Part shown: piece after piece, positions 9,776 through 18,055 of the stretch
Position numbering within the stretch: position 1 is the stretch's first letter
Layout of the letters: every line of letters begins with the position of its first letter
DNA from: Saprospiraceae bacterium
Lineage (GTDB): Bacteria; Bacteroidota; Bacteroidia; Chitinophagales; Saprospiraceae
Reading direction: 5' to 3'
NCBI GenBank assembly: GCA_016711125.1
Contig: JADJTQ010000003.1
Coordinates: 310,001-374,000 of the forward strand
Length of the DNA: 64,000 bases
The notes under the pieces: model-generated
The model's input: only the letters and a program-made list of their open reading frames with translations
What the model was told of the DNA's origin: nothing
The model's database searches: none
Position numbers and translations under genes: made by a program

Positions 9776-11395
9776 ATGACAAGACGACTCACCACATTTT
9801 CGAAGTTTATGATCACAATGTTGATCATTTTAGGGCTCTTTTTTGGCATCAGGTACATCTTGAATCAAACAGAGCTTGGTAGCAAACTGAAAGATCAGAG
9901 TAAAGATGCTACGGAGAAAGGTACCGATCCCGGCAGTTCGACATCCAGCTCCAGTACGGCAACCGCTGAAAAAGCGAGTACTGATGCCGATGTAATGACG
10001 GTACAATTGGTTACCTGGGGTGGATATGCTCCCGGACTTTATTTTAATGAGGGTGCCCGTTCCAATGCGAGGTCCCGGTTTTTGAAGGAATATGGACTTA
10101 AGGTTGATTTTATTTTAAATGACAATCTTGAAACAGCGCTTAATGCCTGGGTCGCAGACGAATATGACGTATTGGTGCAAACGGCTGACGCTTTTCCGCT
10201 TTATACAGCACCAGAAGAAATCAATGCCTATAACCCTAAGGCATTCATGCAGGTTGACTGGTCACGAGGTGGTGATGTCATCATTGCCAAAAGGGGCATT
10301 AATACAATTAATGATTTGAAAGGCAAGCGGGTAGCTGTCGCAGAACCCTCGCCTTCTCAGACTTTATTGATTACCGCATTAGAAGCTGCCGGCCTTTCGT
10401 ATAAGGATATTACGGTTGTAGCCTCTCCTGACCCCGTTGTGGCGGCCACCACTTTCAAAGGACCTGACGTTGACGCCGCAGTAGTCTGGAGTCCATTTCA
10501 CCTGGAGGCACTGCGTGAAATTGCGGGTTCAAAAGTGCTGGTCAGTACCAAAGAGCAATCACACATCATTGGTGATATTATGTTTGCCAAAGAGTCCTAT
10601 ATCCAGCAAAATCGAGATAAGATCAATGCCTTTTACGAGGGGTGGATGAAAGCGGTAGCGGAGTTAAATACCAATCCATCCAATCAGCAGAAAGCGGCTA
10701 AGATTTTAGGTGAATTTCTCGGGTTTCCGGAAGAAGATGCAATGGGAGCTATGATGGATGTACATTGGGCCAGTCACGGAGACAATATGAATTTTTTCGG
10801 ATTGAATCCTAATTACAAAGGAATGAAGGGATCCGATCTGTACGATAAAATGGCAAAAACTTTTCACGACCTGGGTCAAGCTGAAAGGATTGCTCCACCC
10901 TGGCGCAATGCCATGAATAGTGTTGCAATCTCTGCGGCCAACAGTAAACTGACCGGTTCAGCATATCGGGCTGAAGGAGCACCTGAATTTACCGCCCCTA
11001 CCGCAGCAGAAGCAAGTGCTCCGGCGCTGGCTACCAAGCCGATTACCATCAATTTTTCGTCGGGTCAATTTTCGTTAACAGAAAATGCAAAAACCATCAT
11101 TGATCTGCAATTAGCCGATATCGCCAAGACTTTTGCTAATCTCCGCGTGCGTATCGAAGGCAATACGGACAATGTTGGAGGTCGGGCAATGAATGTCGAC
11201 TTATCGAAAAAACGGGCTCAGGCGGTGGCCGATTATCTGGTGACTACCTATGGTATGAATCGCAACCGCTTTGTCATTGTTGGCAATGGCCCAGATGATC
11301 CGGTGCCAGGCTGCGAAACCAACAGCAACGAAGATTGCAAGGCTAAAAATAGACGAACTGAATTTCAATTAATCGCTTCGCAGGAAGCTCAATAG
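9776..11395 (+). CDS. Substrate-binding protein fused to an OmpA peptidoglycan-binding domain
   Basis: This 539-residue protein has four parts. An N-terminal membrane anchor (residues ~10-28) has no lipobox. A Ser/Thr-rich linker spans ~50-65. A periplasmic binding domain of NMT1/SsuA type spans ~75-385 ('DVLVQTADAFPLY', 'DLKGKRVAVAEPSPSQTLL', 'DVDAAVVWSPFHLEAL'). A C-terminal OmpA-like domain spans ~423-532 ('ITINFSSGQFSLTENAK', 'RIEGNTDNVGG', 'LSKKRAQAVADYL', 'NRRTEFQLI'), the fold that grips diaminopimelate in peptidoglycan. The ABC permease and ATPase follow directly, so the binding domain is likely their receptor, tied both to the inner membrane and to the cell wall. The substrate cannot be told from the sequence. 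Confidence 0.88.
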   Translation: MTRRLTTFSKFMITMLIILGLFFGIRYILNQTELGSKLKDQSKDATEKGTDPGSSTSSSSTATAEKASTDADVMTVQLVTWGGYAPGLYFNEGARSNARSRFLKEYGLKVDFILNDNLETALNAWVADEYDVLVQTADAFPLYTAPEEINAYNPKAFMQVDWSRGGDVIIAKRGINTINDLKGKRVAVAEPSPSQTLLITALEAAGLSYKDITVVASPDPVVAATTFKGPDVDAAVVWSPFHLEALREIAGSKVLVSTKEQSHIIGDIMFAKESYIQQNRDKINAFYEGWMKAVAELNTNPSNQQKAAKILGEFLGFPEEDAMGAMMDVHWASHGDNMNFFGLNPNYKGMKGSDLYDKMAKTFHDLGQAERIAPPWRNAMNSVAISAANSKLTGSAYRAEGAPEFTAPTAAEASAPALATKPITINFSSGQFSLTENAKTIIDLQLADIAKTFANLRVRIEGNTDNVGGRAMNVDLSKKRAQAVADYLVTTYGMNRNRFVIVGNGPDDPVPGCETNSNEDCKAKNRRTEFQLIASQEAQ

Positions 11396-11431
11396 CCCAA
11401 TTAATTAATTGAAAATTCTACCTCTCTTGGC

Positions 11432-12502
11432 ATGCCCGTACTGAAATTAAACGAAAAATTGACCAATCGACAAAGCCTCATATTGGGTGTAGCGGGCTTT
11501 GGTCTTTTACTATTGATTTGGACTCTTCTCACAATAGGTGAAAACCCTGTGTTCCCTTCCTATATTTTACCAAAACCAGGGAATGTATTAAAGTCATTTG
11601 GATCTTTATATGCAGACAATGACATTATCAGAAATACCTGCCTTAGTTTAGGTTTGAATTTGGCCGGATATCTTGAGGCCATTTTAATAGCTATTCCCCT
11701 GGGTTTTTTAATTGGCCTTATTCCCCTGTTTAAGGGTCTTACTCAAAGACAGGTTGATGCTATTCGGTATATACCTCTTACGGCCGTGACGGGTTTATTT
11801 ATTGTATGGTTTGGCACGTCGACAGCCATGAAGGTTCATTTTTTGGCATTTGGAATCTTGATTTATTTATTACCAGTTGTTATGGTGCGGATCAATGAGG
11901 TGGAAGATGTTTATCTGAAAACGGTTTATACCCTGGGTGCATCCAATTGGCAAACGGTGAAGACGGTTTATATTCCTTCAGTGCTATCAAGACTGACCGA
12001 TGATATTCGGGTTTTAACGGCGATATCTTGGACCTATATCATTGTTGCTGAAGGTATTGGAAGTACCGGCGGGGTAGGAGCATTGATCTGGAGGGCAGGC
12101 ATCCGGCAAGGCCGGGTAGATAAAGTTTTTGCTATGCTGGTCATCATTATGATCATCGGTATTATCCAGGATAAAATATTTATGTATCTCGACCGGGTGT
12201 TTTTCCCGCATAAATATCAGGATGATGCCACTACGAAATATAAAATACGGCAGACATCGATGCTCGACCTAATTTGGAATTTTATTTCGAGTATCAGCAC
12301 CTGGATTTTAATTGGAGTCTATGCGCTATTGTTGATAGATAGTTTTATACCAATACTGGGTTCTGAAAAAGTATTGCCCTATTTATTTGGTGATACGGTT
12401 TTTGCCATTCATTTAATAATGTGGTCGGTGATTGGTTTTCAGATTTATCATTATTTCCGAAAAAGACAGGAATTACTTCCTGTCAAATTAATTAGTGGAT
12501 GA
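11432..12502 (+). CDS. ABC transporter permease, nitrate/sulfonate/taurine (SsuC-like) type
   Basis: This 356-residue polytopic protein has a BPD_transp_1 permease core: ~6 helices from residue ~18 to ~255, a PSYILPKPGNVLKSF entry segment typical of TauC/SsuC/NrtB permeases, and the EAA-loop 'TLGASNWQTVKTVYIPSVL' that contacts the ATPase. Unlike a normal ~255-residue permease, it carries two extra C-terminal hydrophobic segments (about 283-305 and 320-338). That extension may contact the PspA-like partner, which is inference only. It follows the SBP-OmpA gene by 36 bases and overlaps the ATPase gene by 4 bases, a translationally coupled arrangement. Confidence 0.9.
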   Translation: MPVLKLNEKLTNRQSLILGVAGFGLLLLIWTLLTIGENPVFPSYILPKPGNVLKSFGSLYADNDIIRNTCLSLGLNLAGYLEAILIAIPLGFLIGLIPLFKGLTQRQVDAIRYIPLTAVTGLFIVWFGTSTAMKVHFLAFGILIYLLPVVMVRINEVEDVYLKTVYTLGASNWQTVKTVYIPSVLSRLTDDIRVLTAISWTYIIVAEGIGSTGGVGALIWRAGIRQGRVDKVFAMLVIIMIIGIIQDKIFMYLDRVFFPHKYQDDATTKYKIRQTSMLDLIWNFISSISTWILIGVYALLLIDSFIPILGSEKVLPYLFGDTVFAIHLIMWSVIGFQIYHYFRKRQELLPVKLISG

Positions 12503-13305
12503 GCAAGGAGGCAGGAGATCCCCGGTATGATGATATTATCCAATTAAAAAATATTGGACAGAGCTACGATGGAGGGAAAACCTTTATAATAAAAGGACTT
12601 GATTTTGTTGTTGACGACAAACCCGAACAAGGGCAGTTTGTCGTGATTCTGGGCATGTCAGGCAGTGGCAAATCAACCATACTCCGATATATTGCCGGAC
12701 TACAAAAACCCTCCGAAGGAGAAGTCATTATTCAGGGGAAGCCCGTTGATGATAGCAATCGGGTGAGTATGGTGTTTCAGCAGTATTCTTCCCTTCCCTG
12801 GATGACTGTACTCGATAACGTTGCTCTTGGTCTTCGTTTCAAAGGTATGGATCGCAAGGCCCGGAACGAAAAAGCGATGGAGATGATCGAGATGGTCGGG
12901 CTCGTCGGTCACGAAAGGAAGTATGCCCAATACCCCTCCCTCTCCGGAGGTCAATTGCAGCGAGTTGCTATTGCCAGAAGCATACTGGCCAATCCTGATA
13001 TTTTGTTGATGGATGAACCCTTCGGTGCTCTGGATATCCGAACCCGTTTACAGATGCAGGAGCTGCTCCTGGATATCTGGAATAAATTTCATAGCACCGT
13101 CATATTTGTTACGCACGACATTCGTGAAGCGGTTTATTTAGGCGATGAGATATACATCATGAAATCTCAACCATCCCGGTTTGTCGAGAGAATTCATGTT
13201 GATTTGCCCTTGCACCGGGATAAATTGGTCAAGCGGGAGCCTCGCTACGAAGAGCTGGTCAGAGAAGTGGAAGATGCCATGCTTCGCGTCGCGGATATGA
13301 AGTAG
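12499..13305 (+). CDS. ABC transporter ATP-binding protein (SsuB/TauB-like)
   Basis: This 268-residue cytoplasmic ATPase has all motifs intact: Walker A GMSGSGKST (residues 52-60), Q-loop VFQQYSSLP (~92-100), signature LSGGQLQRVAIAR (148-160), Walker B ILLMDEPFGALD (168-179) and H-loop VTHDIREAV (~204-212). It belongs to the nitrate/sulfonate/taurine subgroup, matching the permease. The start ATG at 12499 overlaps the permease stop (ATGA), so the pair is coupled. It closes the five-gene operon. Confidence 0.93.
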   Translation: MSKEAGDPRYDDIIQLKNIGQSYDGGKTFIIKGLDFVVDDKPEQGQFVVILGMSGSGKSTILRYIAGLQKPSEGEVIIQGKPVDDSNRVSMVFQQYSSLPWMTVLDNVALGLRFKGMDRKARNEKAMEMIEMVGLVGHERKYAQYPSLSGGQLQRVAIARSILANPDILLMDEPFGALDIRTRLQMQELLLDIWNKFHSTVIFVTHDIREAVYLGDEIYIMKSQPSRFVERIHVDLPLHRDKLVKREPRYEELVREVEDAMLRVADMK

Positions 13306-13606
13306 GTGGGATCAGTAAGCCCAAAGGGATTGCTAAGCCAATAGCGGGGATTTCATGTTTCCTCGTTTCCAGTCATTCTGCCGCTGAATTTGTCATTGGT
13401 TGCAAAGGTTCTTGGATTCCTTGGGTAGTAGATGATAAATTCTGGTCAACGCCATACTCCAGCAGTCCAAAATTTGAAACTAATTGGCTGTGCGCGAGCA
13501 CACTACGTAAAAAGCTTTCATTGTATGAATAGAAATCATATTTTTGCGGCATTATTCGGATGTCAAGTACATCTATTATGGTCAACAAAAATTTAAAATT
13601 ATCATT
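13306..13606. other. Intergenic gap with a stray copy of the array motif
   Basis: About 300 bases without a gene. Near 13316-13338 a diverged copy of the 'AAGCCC.AAGGGATTG.TAAGCC' block from the 2.7-3.6 kb array occurs once, so that sequence is also dispersed. Nothing else is recognised. Confidence 0.5.
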
Positions 13607-14461
13607 ATGAAGAATGTATTATTAAATGTATTTGTGCTTTTATTAGCATTTACGGTATCGTCAGACCTTGGTGCTCAGATCAGGACTCCAGCGCCGAGCC
13701 CAGGAGCTACTGTGAAGCAAACAGTTGGGTTAGTTGATGTTACTGTTGATTATTCCAGACCAAGTGTCAAAGGTCGAACCATTTTTGGAGATCTGGTGCC
13801 TTACGATCAGCCATGGCGATTAGGTGCTAACCAAGCTACTAAGATTAGCTTTAGCGGTGATGTGATGCTTGGAGGCAAAGCAATAAAAGCTGGTGACTAT
13901 GCGGTATTGGCGAAACCAGGCCGATCAAGCTGGAGTTATATGTTTTATCCTCACACTACCGGGGATTTCAGTGCTTACCTGGAAGATGGTGTGAAAGCAG
14001 CGGCTACCGTGATGGCGCAACCCGTTTCCATGGGTGAGATCACTGTAGAGAACTTCATGATTCAATTTGATCAAATCACTAACAGCAGTGCAAACATGTG
14101 GGTGATTTGGGACAAAACTGCAGTACCCGTAGAAATTAAAGTCGAGACTGAAAAGGCAGTGCAGGCGAGCATCGACCGTACCATGGCAGGACCTGGTGCC
14201 GGCGATTATTTTGCTGCTGCATCATACTATTTGTCAGAAGACAAAGAGCTTGATAAAGCGCTTACCTGGATCAACAAGTCAGTCGAAATGGGCAATGATC
14301 AGTTTTGGGTATTGCGAGCCAAGTCTTTGATCCAGTCAAAGCTGGGTGACAAAGCAGGTGCCATTGCCACTGCCAAGAAATCATTGGAAAAGGCCAAAGA
14401 AGCCGGAAACAATGATTACGTAAAGATGAATGAAGAGTCTATTAAGGGCTGGATGATGTAA
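13607..14461 (+). CDS. DUF2911 secreted protein with C-terminal TPR-like region
   Basis: ATG 13607 (MKNVLLNVFVLLLAF...) gives a clean signal peptide; the longer upstream frame is not credible. The mature protein begins with the DUF2911 domain ('VDVTVDYSRPSVKGRTIFG', 'VPYDQPWRLGANQATKI', 'GGKAIKAGDYAVLAKPG', 'MWVIWDKTAVPV'). Residues ~200-284 form paired helices resembling TPRs ('DYFAAASYYLSEDKELDKAL', 'FWVLRAKSLIQSKLGDKAGAI'). DUF2911 proteins are common periplasmic or secreted proteins of Bacteroidota with no proven function. A paralogue without the TPR part lies at 19969-20529. A strong hairpin follows the stop. Confidence 0.88.
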   Translation: MKNVLLNVFVLLLAFTVSSDLGAQIRTPAPSPGATVKQTVGLVDVTVDYSRPSVKGRTIFGDLVPYDQPWRLGANQATKISFSGDVMLGGKAIKAGDYAVLAKPGRSSWSYMFYPHTTGDFSAYLEDGVKAAATVMAQPVSMGEITVENFMIQFDQITNSSANMWVIWDKTAVPVEIKVETEKAVQASIDRTMAGPGAGDYFAAASYYLSEDKELDKALTWINKSVEMGNDQFWVLRAKSLIQSKLGDKAGAIATAKKSLEKAKEAGNNDYVKMNEESIKGWMM

Positions 14462-14491
14462 TATTGATATTGAGTTTCATAGATTTCGAGT

Positions 14492-14523
14492 AGATATGGC
14501 CTTCCCCAGAGAAGGCCATATCT
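14492..14523 (+). terminator. Rho-independent-like hairpin after the DUF2911 gene
   Basis: A perfect 13-bp stem (AGATATGGCCTTC / GAAGGCCATATCT) with a 6-base loop lies 31 bases after the stop. The following tract (ATTTGATAT) is only moderately T-rich, so termination is likely but not certain. Confidence 0.7.
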
Positions 14524-14623
14524 ATTTGATATGAGGACCATTGGAGCAATTTGGTTACGGTGATGATTATCAGTGCAGATGATGGATAAATGAACTAAAT
14601 TGAACTGAAATAATAGTAAGGAG

Positions 14624-15037
14624 ATGAAATTAAGGTATGTATTGATAGTTTTAGGTGGGCTCCTGTCTTTTGGGTGCAGTACTTCCAACAAAACGATAAA
14701 GGATCAATCTGTTAGTGCAGAGGCATCACCCAAAAAAGACTACAAAGGTCAAAGACAACTGCTAGACTATCTCCGGAGTACCCCAGGGGTGGAGGTGCGT
14801 GGAGCAGGTGCAAGTCTATTAGTTCTGGTTCGGGGAGCTAAGTCAATGACAGGTAATAATAATCCATTGTATGTCGTAGATGGTGTCAATATGGGTTATG
14901 ATTACTACGCCGCCGCCAGCGCCGCTAATCCGTTTATGATTGAAAGAGTGGAAGTACTTCCACCACCCAGATCGGCCAAGTACGGGTCGCAGGGGCAAAA
15001 TGGGGTGATTGTGGTTACAACGAAAAATTCGAATTGA
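14624..15037 (+). CDS. TonB-dependent-receptor plug-domain lipoprotein
   Basis: This 137-residue protein begins with a lipoprotein signal (lipobox LSFGC, Cys ~18). The rest is a TonB receptor plug domain only: 'GQRQLLDYLRSTPGVEVRG', 'NNPLYVVDGVNMG', 'MIERVEVLPPPRSAKYGSQG' and 'GVIVVTTK' match the plug of SusC-like receptors. There is no beta barrel. Stand-alone plug lipoproteins occur in Bacteroidota; their role (decoy, regulator or protein-interaction module) is not settled. It appears monocistronic. Confidence 0.85.
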   Translation: MKLRYVLIVLGGLLSFGCSTSNKTIKDQSVSAEASPKKDYKGQRQLLDYLRSTPGVEVRGAGASLLVLVRGAKSMTGNNNPLYVVDGVNMGYDYYAAASAANPFMIERVEVLPPPRSAKYGSQGQNGVIVVTTKNSN

Positions 15038-15355
15038 GTCGCGATCCGGATGTCCGATGTCCGATGTCCGAAGCAAGGTGTCGCACCTAGCGATAGCTTT
15101 TGAGTTTAGTAGGGGGTGACAACTTTTAAGACAGAAGCCGGGTGCCGGAAGTAAGGTTTTGAGCAGGAAGTCGCCCTCCTTCTCATTACCTTTCAGCCGG
15201 CAAGGGAAGCTTGATGTCTGGTGCCCAAAGTTGATTCCCATCATACACTTTGATTAAGTAGTTTGGTAAAAACTGTCAATAAAAAATATGAGACTTCATC
15301 AACCACTTAACCACTTAACCAATCATCTACTTAACCACTTAACTAATAAACCCAC
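15038..15355. other. Gap with short direct repeats
   Basis: No gene seen. Near 15047-15070 the 8-mer GATGTCCG is tandemly repeated. At 15299-15360 the motif CCACTTAACCA recurs five times with variations. These look like low-complexity microrepeats. Confidence 0.5.
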
Positions 15356-16036
15356 TTAACCAATCAATCTCCAATCAATCGGACTTTGGCCCTGGCCCAA
15401 AAGCAATTCGTTAGTTCGGCTGAAATGGTGATTATCAAAAAAGCGGTTACCGGCCAGAGGTGAGGGGTGTGCCGATTCCAGCACATGATGCTTCAATTGA
15501 TTGATCAATGGCGCTTTAGATTGGGCGAACCTGCCCCAAAGCAAAAAGATGAGACCATCTTTGTGATCGGAGAGAGTTTGGATGACTGCATCGGTAAAAG
15601 TCTGCCAGCCGATCTTATGATGTGACCCTGCCATGCCTTTCTGAACCGTGAGCATTGCATTAAGCAGAAAAACGCCCTGATCGGCCCAGTAGGAGAGGTC
15701 TCCATGGTCAGGTGGGGTGATGTTGAGATCGTTTTGGATCTCTTTAAAGATATTTTTTAGTGAAGGAGGGGCTGGTATGCCTTGAGGCACACTAAAGGAA
15801 AGTCCCATGGCTTGTCTGGGTCCGTGATAAGGATCCTGCCCCAGGATCACTACCTTCACATCATTAAAAGGTGTAATATTAAAAGCATTGAAAATCAATG
15901 ATCCGGGAGGGTATATAATTCTTTCATTGTTTTTTTCATTCTTGAGGAAATCACGGATCTGGAGAAAATAGGGCTTTTCAAACTCTTCTTTCAAGACTTC
16001 TTTCCAACTATCTTCTATCTGAACATCGGTAGCCAT
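15356..16036 (-). CDS. ung: Uracil-DNA glycosylase, family 1
   Basis: This 226-residue cytoplasmic enzyme of usual length removes uracil from DNA as the first step of base-excision repair. The catalytic motif GQDPYHG is at residues 66-72 (Asp the general base), followed by 'GLSFSVPQGIPAPPSLKNIF', 'LLNAMLTVQKGMAGSH', 'LLWGRFAQ' and the DNA-minor-groove loop HPSPLAG near the C-terminus. All family-1 signatures are intact. It is divergent from the tRNA-Arg promoter. Confidence 0.97.
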   Translation of the reverse strand: MATDVQIEDSWKEVLKEEFEKPYFLQIRDFLKNEKNNERIIYPPGSLIFNAFNITPFNDVKVVILGQDPYHGPRQAMGLSFSVPQGIPAPPSLKNIFKEIQNDLNITPPDHGDLSYWADQGVFLLNAMLTVQKGMAGSHHKIGWQTFTDAVIQTLSDHKDGLIFLLWGRFAQSKAPLINQLKHHVLESAHPSPLAGNRFFDNHHFSRTNELLLGQGQSPIDWRLIG

Positions 16037-16089
16037 CGAGGGGATATTCGATTAGTGATGTTTAAATATAGTCAATCGGAGACATACCG

Positions 16090-16120
16090 TTGTTCGTTTT
16101 ATAAAATTCGACTAAATTTG
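16090..16120 (+). promoter_or_regulatory. Bacteroidota-type promoter for tRNA-Arg
   Basis: A perfect TAAATTTG -7 box at 16113-16120 and a TTG -33 element near 16090, ~19-20 bases upstream, match the Bacteroidota consensus TTTG / TAnnTTTG. Transcription should start near 16127, giving the tRNA a ~70-base leader. Confidence 0.65.
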
Positions 16121-16197
16121 CAGCCCCGACAATTCAAACTCGACATGGCGGATGGCCAAAATGCCGATTGAATGAGTCACGGAAATTCTAACTGAAT

Positions 16198-16271
16198 GGT
16201 CTCGTAGCTCAACTGGATAGAGCAGCTGCCTTCTAAGCAGCAGGTTCCAGGTTCGAGCCCTGATGGGGTCA
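16198..16271 (+). tRNA. tRNA-Arg (anticodon TCT)
   Basis: Cloverleaf with D arm GCTC..GAGC, anticodon stem GCTGC/GCAGC around loop CTTCTAA (anticodon TCT) and T-loop TTCGAGC. The acceptor arm GGTCTCG / TGGGGTC pairs only with several G-U wobbles, and the first T-stem pair is C-A. CCA is not encoded. The 5' half is canonical; the 3' end is unusually diverged. Confidence 0.85.
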
Positions 16272-16278
16272 CAAAATA

Positions 16279-16299
16279 AGCCGCGGAAGCGGCTTTTTT
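16279..16299 (+). terminator. Rho-independent terminator of tRNA-Arg
   Basis: GCCGC-GGAA-GCGGC stem followed by a T6-T7 run, 8 bases after the tRNA 3' end. Textbook form. Confidence 0.9.
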
Positions 16300-16797
16300 G
16301 TTTCACCCCAACAGGGTGAGAAGATCCCGACCATAGCGTCAGGATGAGTAAATACATTTTTTTCAAAAATGAAGAAACCGAGAATGACAGCTAGGTCAGC
16401 TTTGGATCGTTTGCTTTTAAGTTGTTTAGAATGTGAAGAGACTTCAAACGAACTAAATATGACGCTTTCATATAATATGACTAATCAATTGAACCAGAGC
16501 TAATTGTGAAGATCTGTCATAGGTAGCATGGTCCTGACCTAGCGTCAGGGAAGTAAGAACCCAACCGGACTTGTGCTGACAGTTTCGTAGCGGATCGTCG
16601 GTAGCGTCGGAAAGCCCTTTGATCGGGCTACCTGTAGTGAAAGCGGCTTTTTTGTCCAACTATGAGGACGTGTCTGGCATTCAATTCGGCATAAGATTGT
16701 TTTTTAAAATTTCTTTATATGCCTGCTAAGAGCGCCTCATGAACTCGCTGTTACCTAATAGAGTTTATTATTTCTTCGGTTTAAATTGGGGTTTCTC
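16300..16797. other. Gap with a degenerate second tRNA-Arg tail and hairpins
   Basis: No protein gene. At ~16612-16655 a diverged copy of the tRNA-Arg 3' end and terminator appears ('AGCCCT..GAT..GGG' followed by AAGCGGCTTTTTTGTCC). A 'TAGCGTCAGG' module occurs at ~16335 and ~16541. CCTGAC/GTCAGG (16533-16549) and AGCCC/GGGCT (16613-16629) form hairpins. This may be the scar of a duplication or integration event at the tRNA. Confidence 0.5.
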
Positions 16798-17793
16798 TCA
16801 TTCTGCAAAAGTCACTTTCTCAATTAATCTTTTTGTTGCCCTAATGCCTTCACCATTGCTTAGATATCCCGATTGACCAGCCATTTGTATAAGACCACCT
16901 TCGTATTCTATGCCCACTATTCCCTTGAAATTTGACTTTCTAATGATATCAAACATCTCGGCAAAGTCAATCTCAGTTTCATTTCCATCGGAATCAAATT
17001 TATGCGATTTGGCGCTTACCCCTTTTGCATATGGCATAATCTCTTCCATTCCCATGTATTTGTCATACTCTTCCAAACATTTGGTATTCATGTAGCCGGC
17101 TAAATCCATCGTCTCTGGTTTGGTTCTTTTAAGGCAGAAGTTTCCAAAATCCGGAAGCAATCCTGCTCTTTTATGATTCACTTGTTTCATGATGTTGACC
17201 AGCCATTTTCCGTTGCAAGAATAACCAACATGATTTTCTACAATAATATTAAGGTCATTTTTGGTCCCGTATTCTAACAGCTTGCTATACCCCTCAATAG
17301 CAGCCTGGGCTACTTCTTCTGCAGTACCTGTTTGATCAATACTGCCAAGGTTTACCCGAATAGAATTGCAGCCAAGTATTTTTGCAGCATCTACCCACTT
17401 GTAGTGACTCTCTACCGCATGATCTCTTTTTGTTTTATCCGTATCGGCAATATTTTCATCGTCCACCATTATCAAATTATTGACAACACCAAGATCATCC
17501 GTTCTATTTTTTAACTCCTTAAAGAAAGAAGCATCATTTCCTTTATCCGCAAAAAACATGGAAACATATTCCACAATGCTAATTCCGAATTCATTTTTCG
17601 CCCTGGCCGGAAAATCCATTGTATTATGTTTTCCTGTGAAAAATTCAGATGCGAAGGAGAATTGCGCTAATGAAATAGGATAGGGTTGCTTTTTGTAGCT
17701 CTCTGAAAATAAATCATGGAGAGGTGCAATGGCACCTACCCCTACCAGACCTGTACTTAAATCCCGGGTAAATTTTCTTCGATTAGTTTTCAT
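16798..17793 (-). CDS. Tat-exported sugar phosphate isomerase/epimerase-like TIM barrel
   Basis: ATG 17793 opens MKTNRRKFTRDLSTGLVGVGAIAP, a twin-arginine signal; the 62 residues upstream in the same frame are non-coding in character. The ~331-residue protein is an AP-endonuclease-2 family TIM barrel ('GISIVEYVSMFFAD', 'AKILGCNSIRVNLGSI', 'DLNIIVENHVGYSCNG', 'GLLPDFGNFC', 'AKSHKFDSDG', 'FKGIVGIEYEGG'). Exported members of this family in Bacteroidota are usually annotated as sugar phosphate isomerase/epimerase. The substrate is unknown. It appears monocistronic. Confidence 0.88.
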   Translation of the reverse strand: MKTNRRKFTRDLSTGLVGVGAIAPLHDLFSESYKKQPYPISLAQFSFASEFFTGKHNTMDFPARAKNEFGISIVEYVSMFFADKGNDASFFKELKNRTDDLGVVNNLIMVDDENIADTDKTKRDHAVESHYKWVDAAKILGCNSIRVNLGSIDQTGTAEEVAQAAIEGYSKLLEYGTKNDLNIIVENHVGYSCNGKWLVNIMKQVNHKRAGLLPDFGNFCLKRTKPETMDLAGYMNTKCLEEYDKYMGMEEIMPYAKGVSAKSHKFDSDGNETEIDFAEMFDIIRKSNFKGIVGIEYEGGLIQMAGQSGYLSNGEGIRATKRLIEKVTFAE

Positions 17794-18055
17794 AAGAATT
17801 AGTGTTACTGTTTTTAATATGTATAGCATTAATGACGAGAAGTGCCAGAAACTTAGTAAAATATTATGAACTTGTAAAGGGATAGGGTCCGAGAGACAGG
17901 TAGCATTTGCGTTATTCGTTAGGATATGTCTATTCAATTTGGATTGCTTACGACTTGCCCCCGATGGAAATTGGATCATGGTTCAAGTTCTGAAATCAAT
18001 CCATACGAGATAGAATATGCCCTATATTGGCTTATCTTAGTGTAAATAGTAGAAA

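Noticed and set aside
16112..16366. 84-codon minus-strand ORF
   Set aside because: It lies antisense to tRNA-Arg and its terminator and has no family resemblance.
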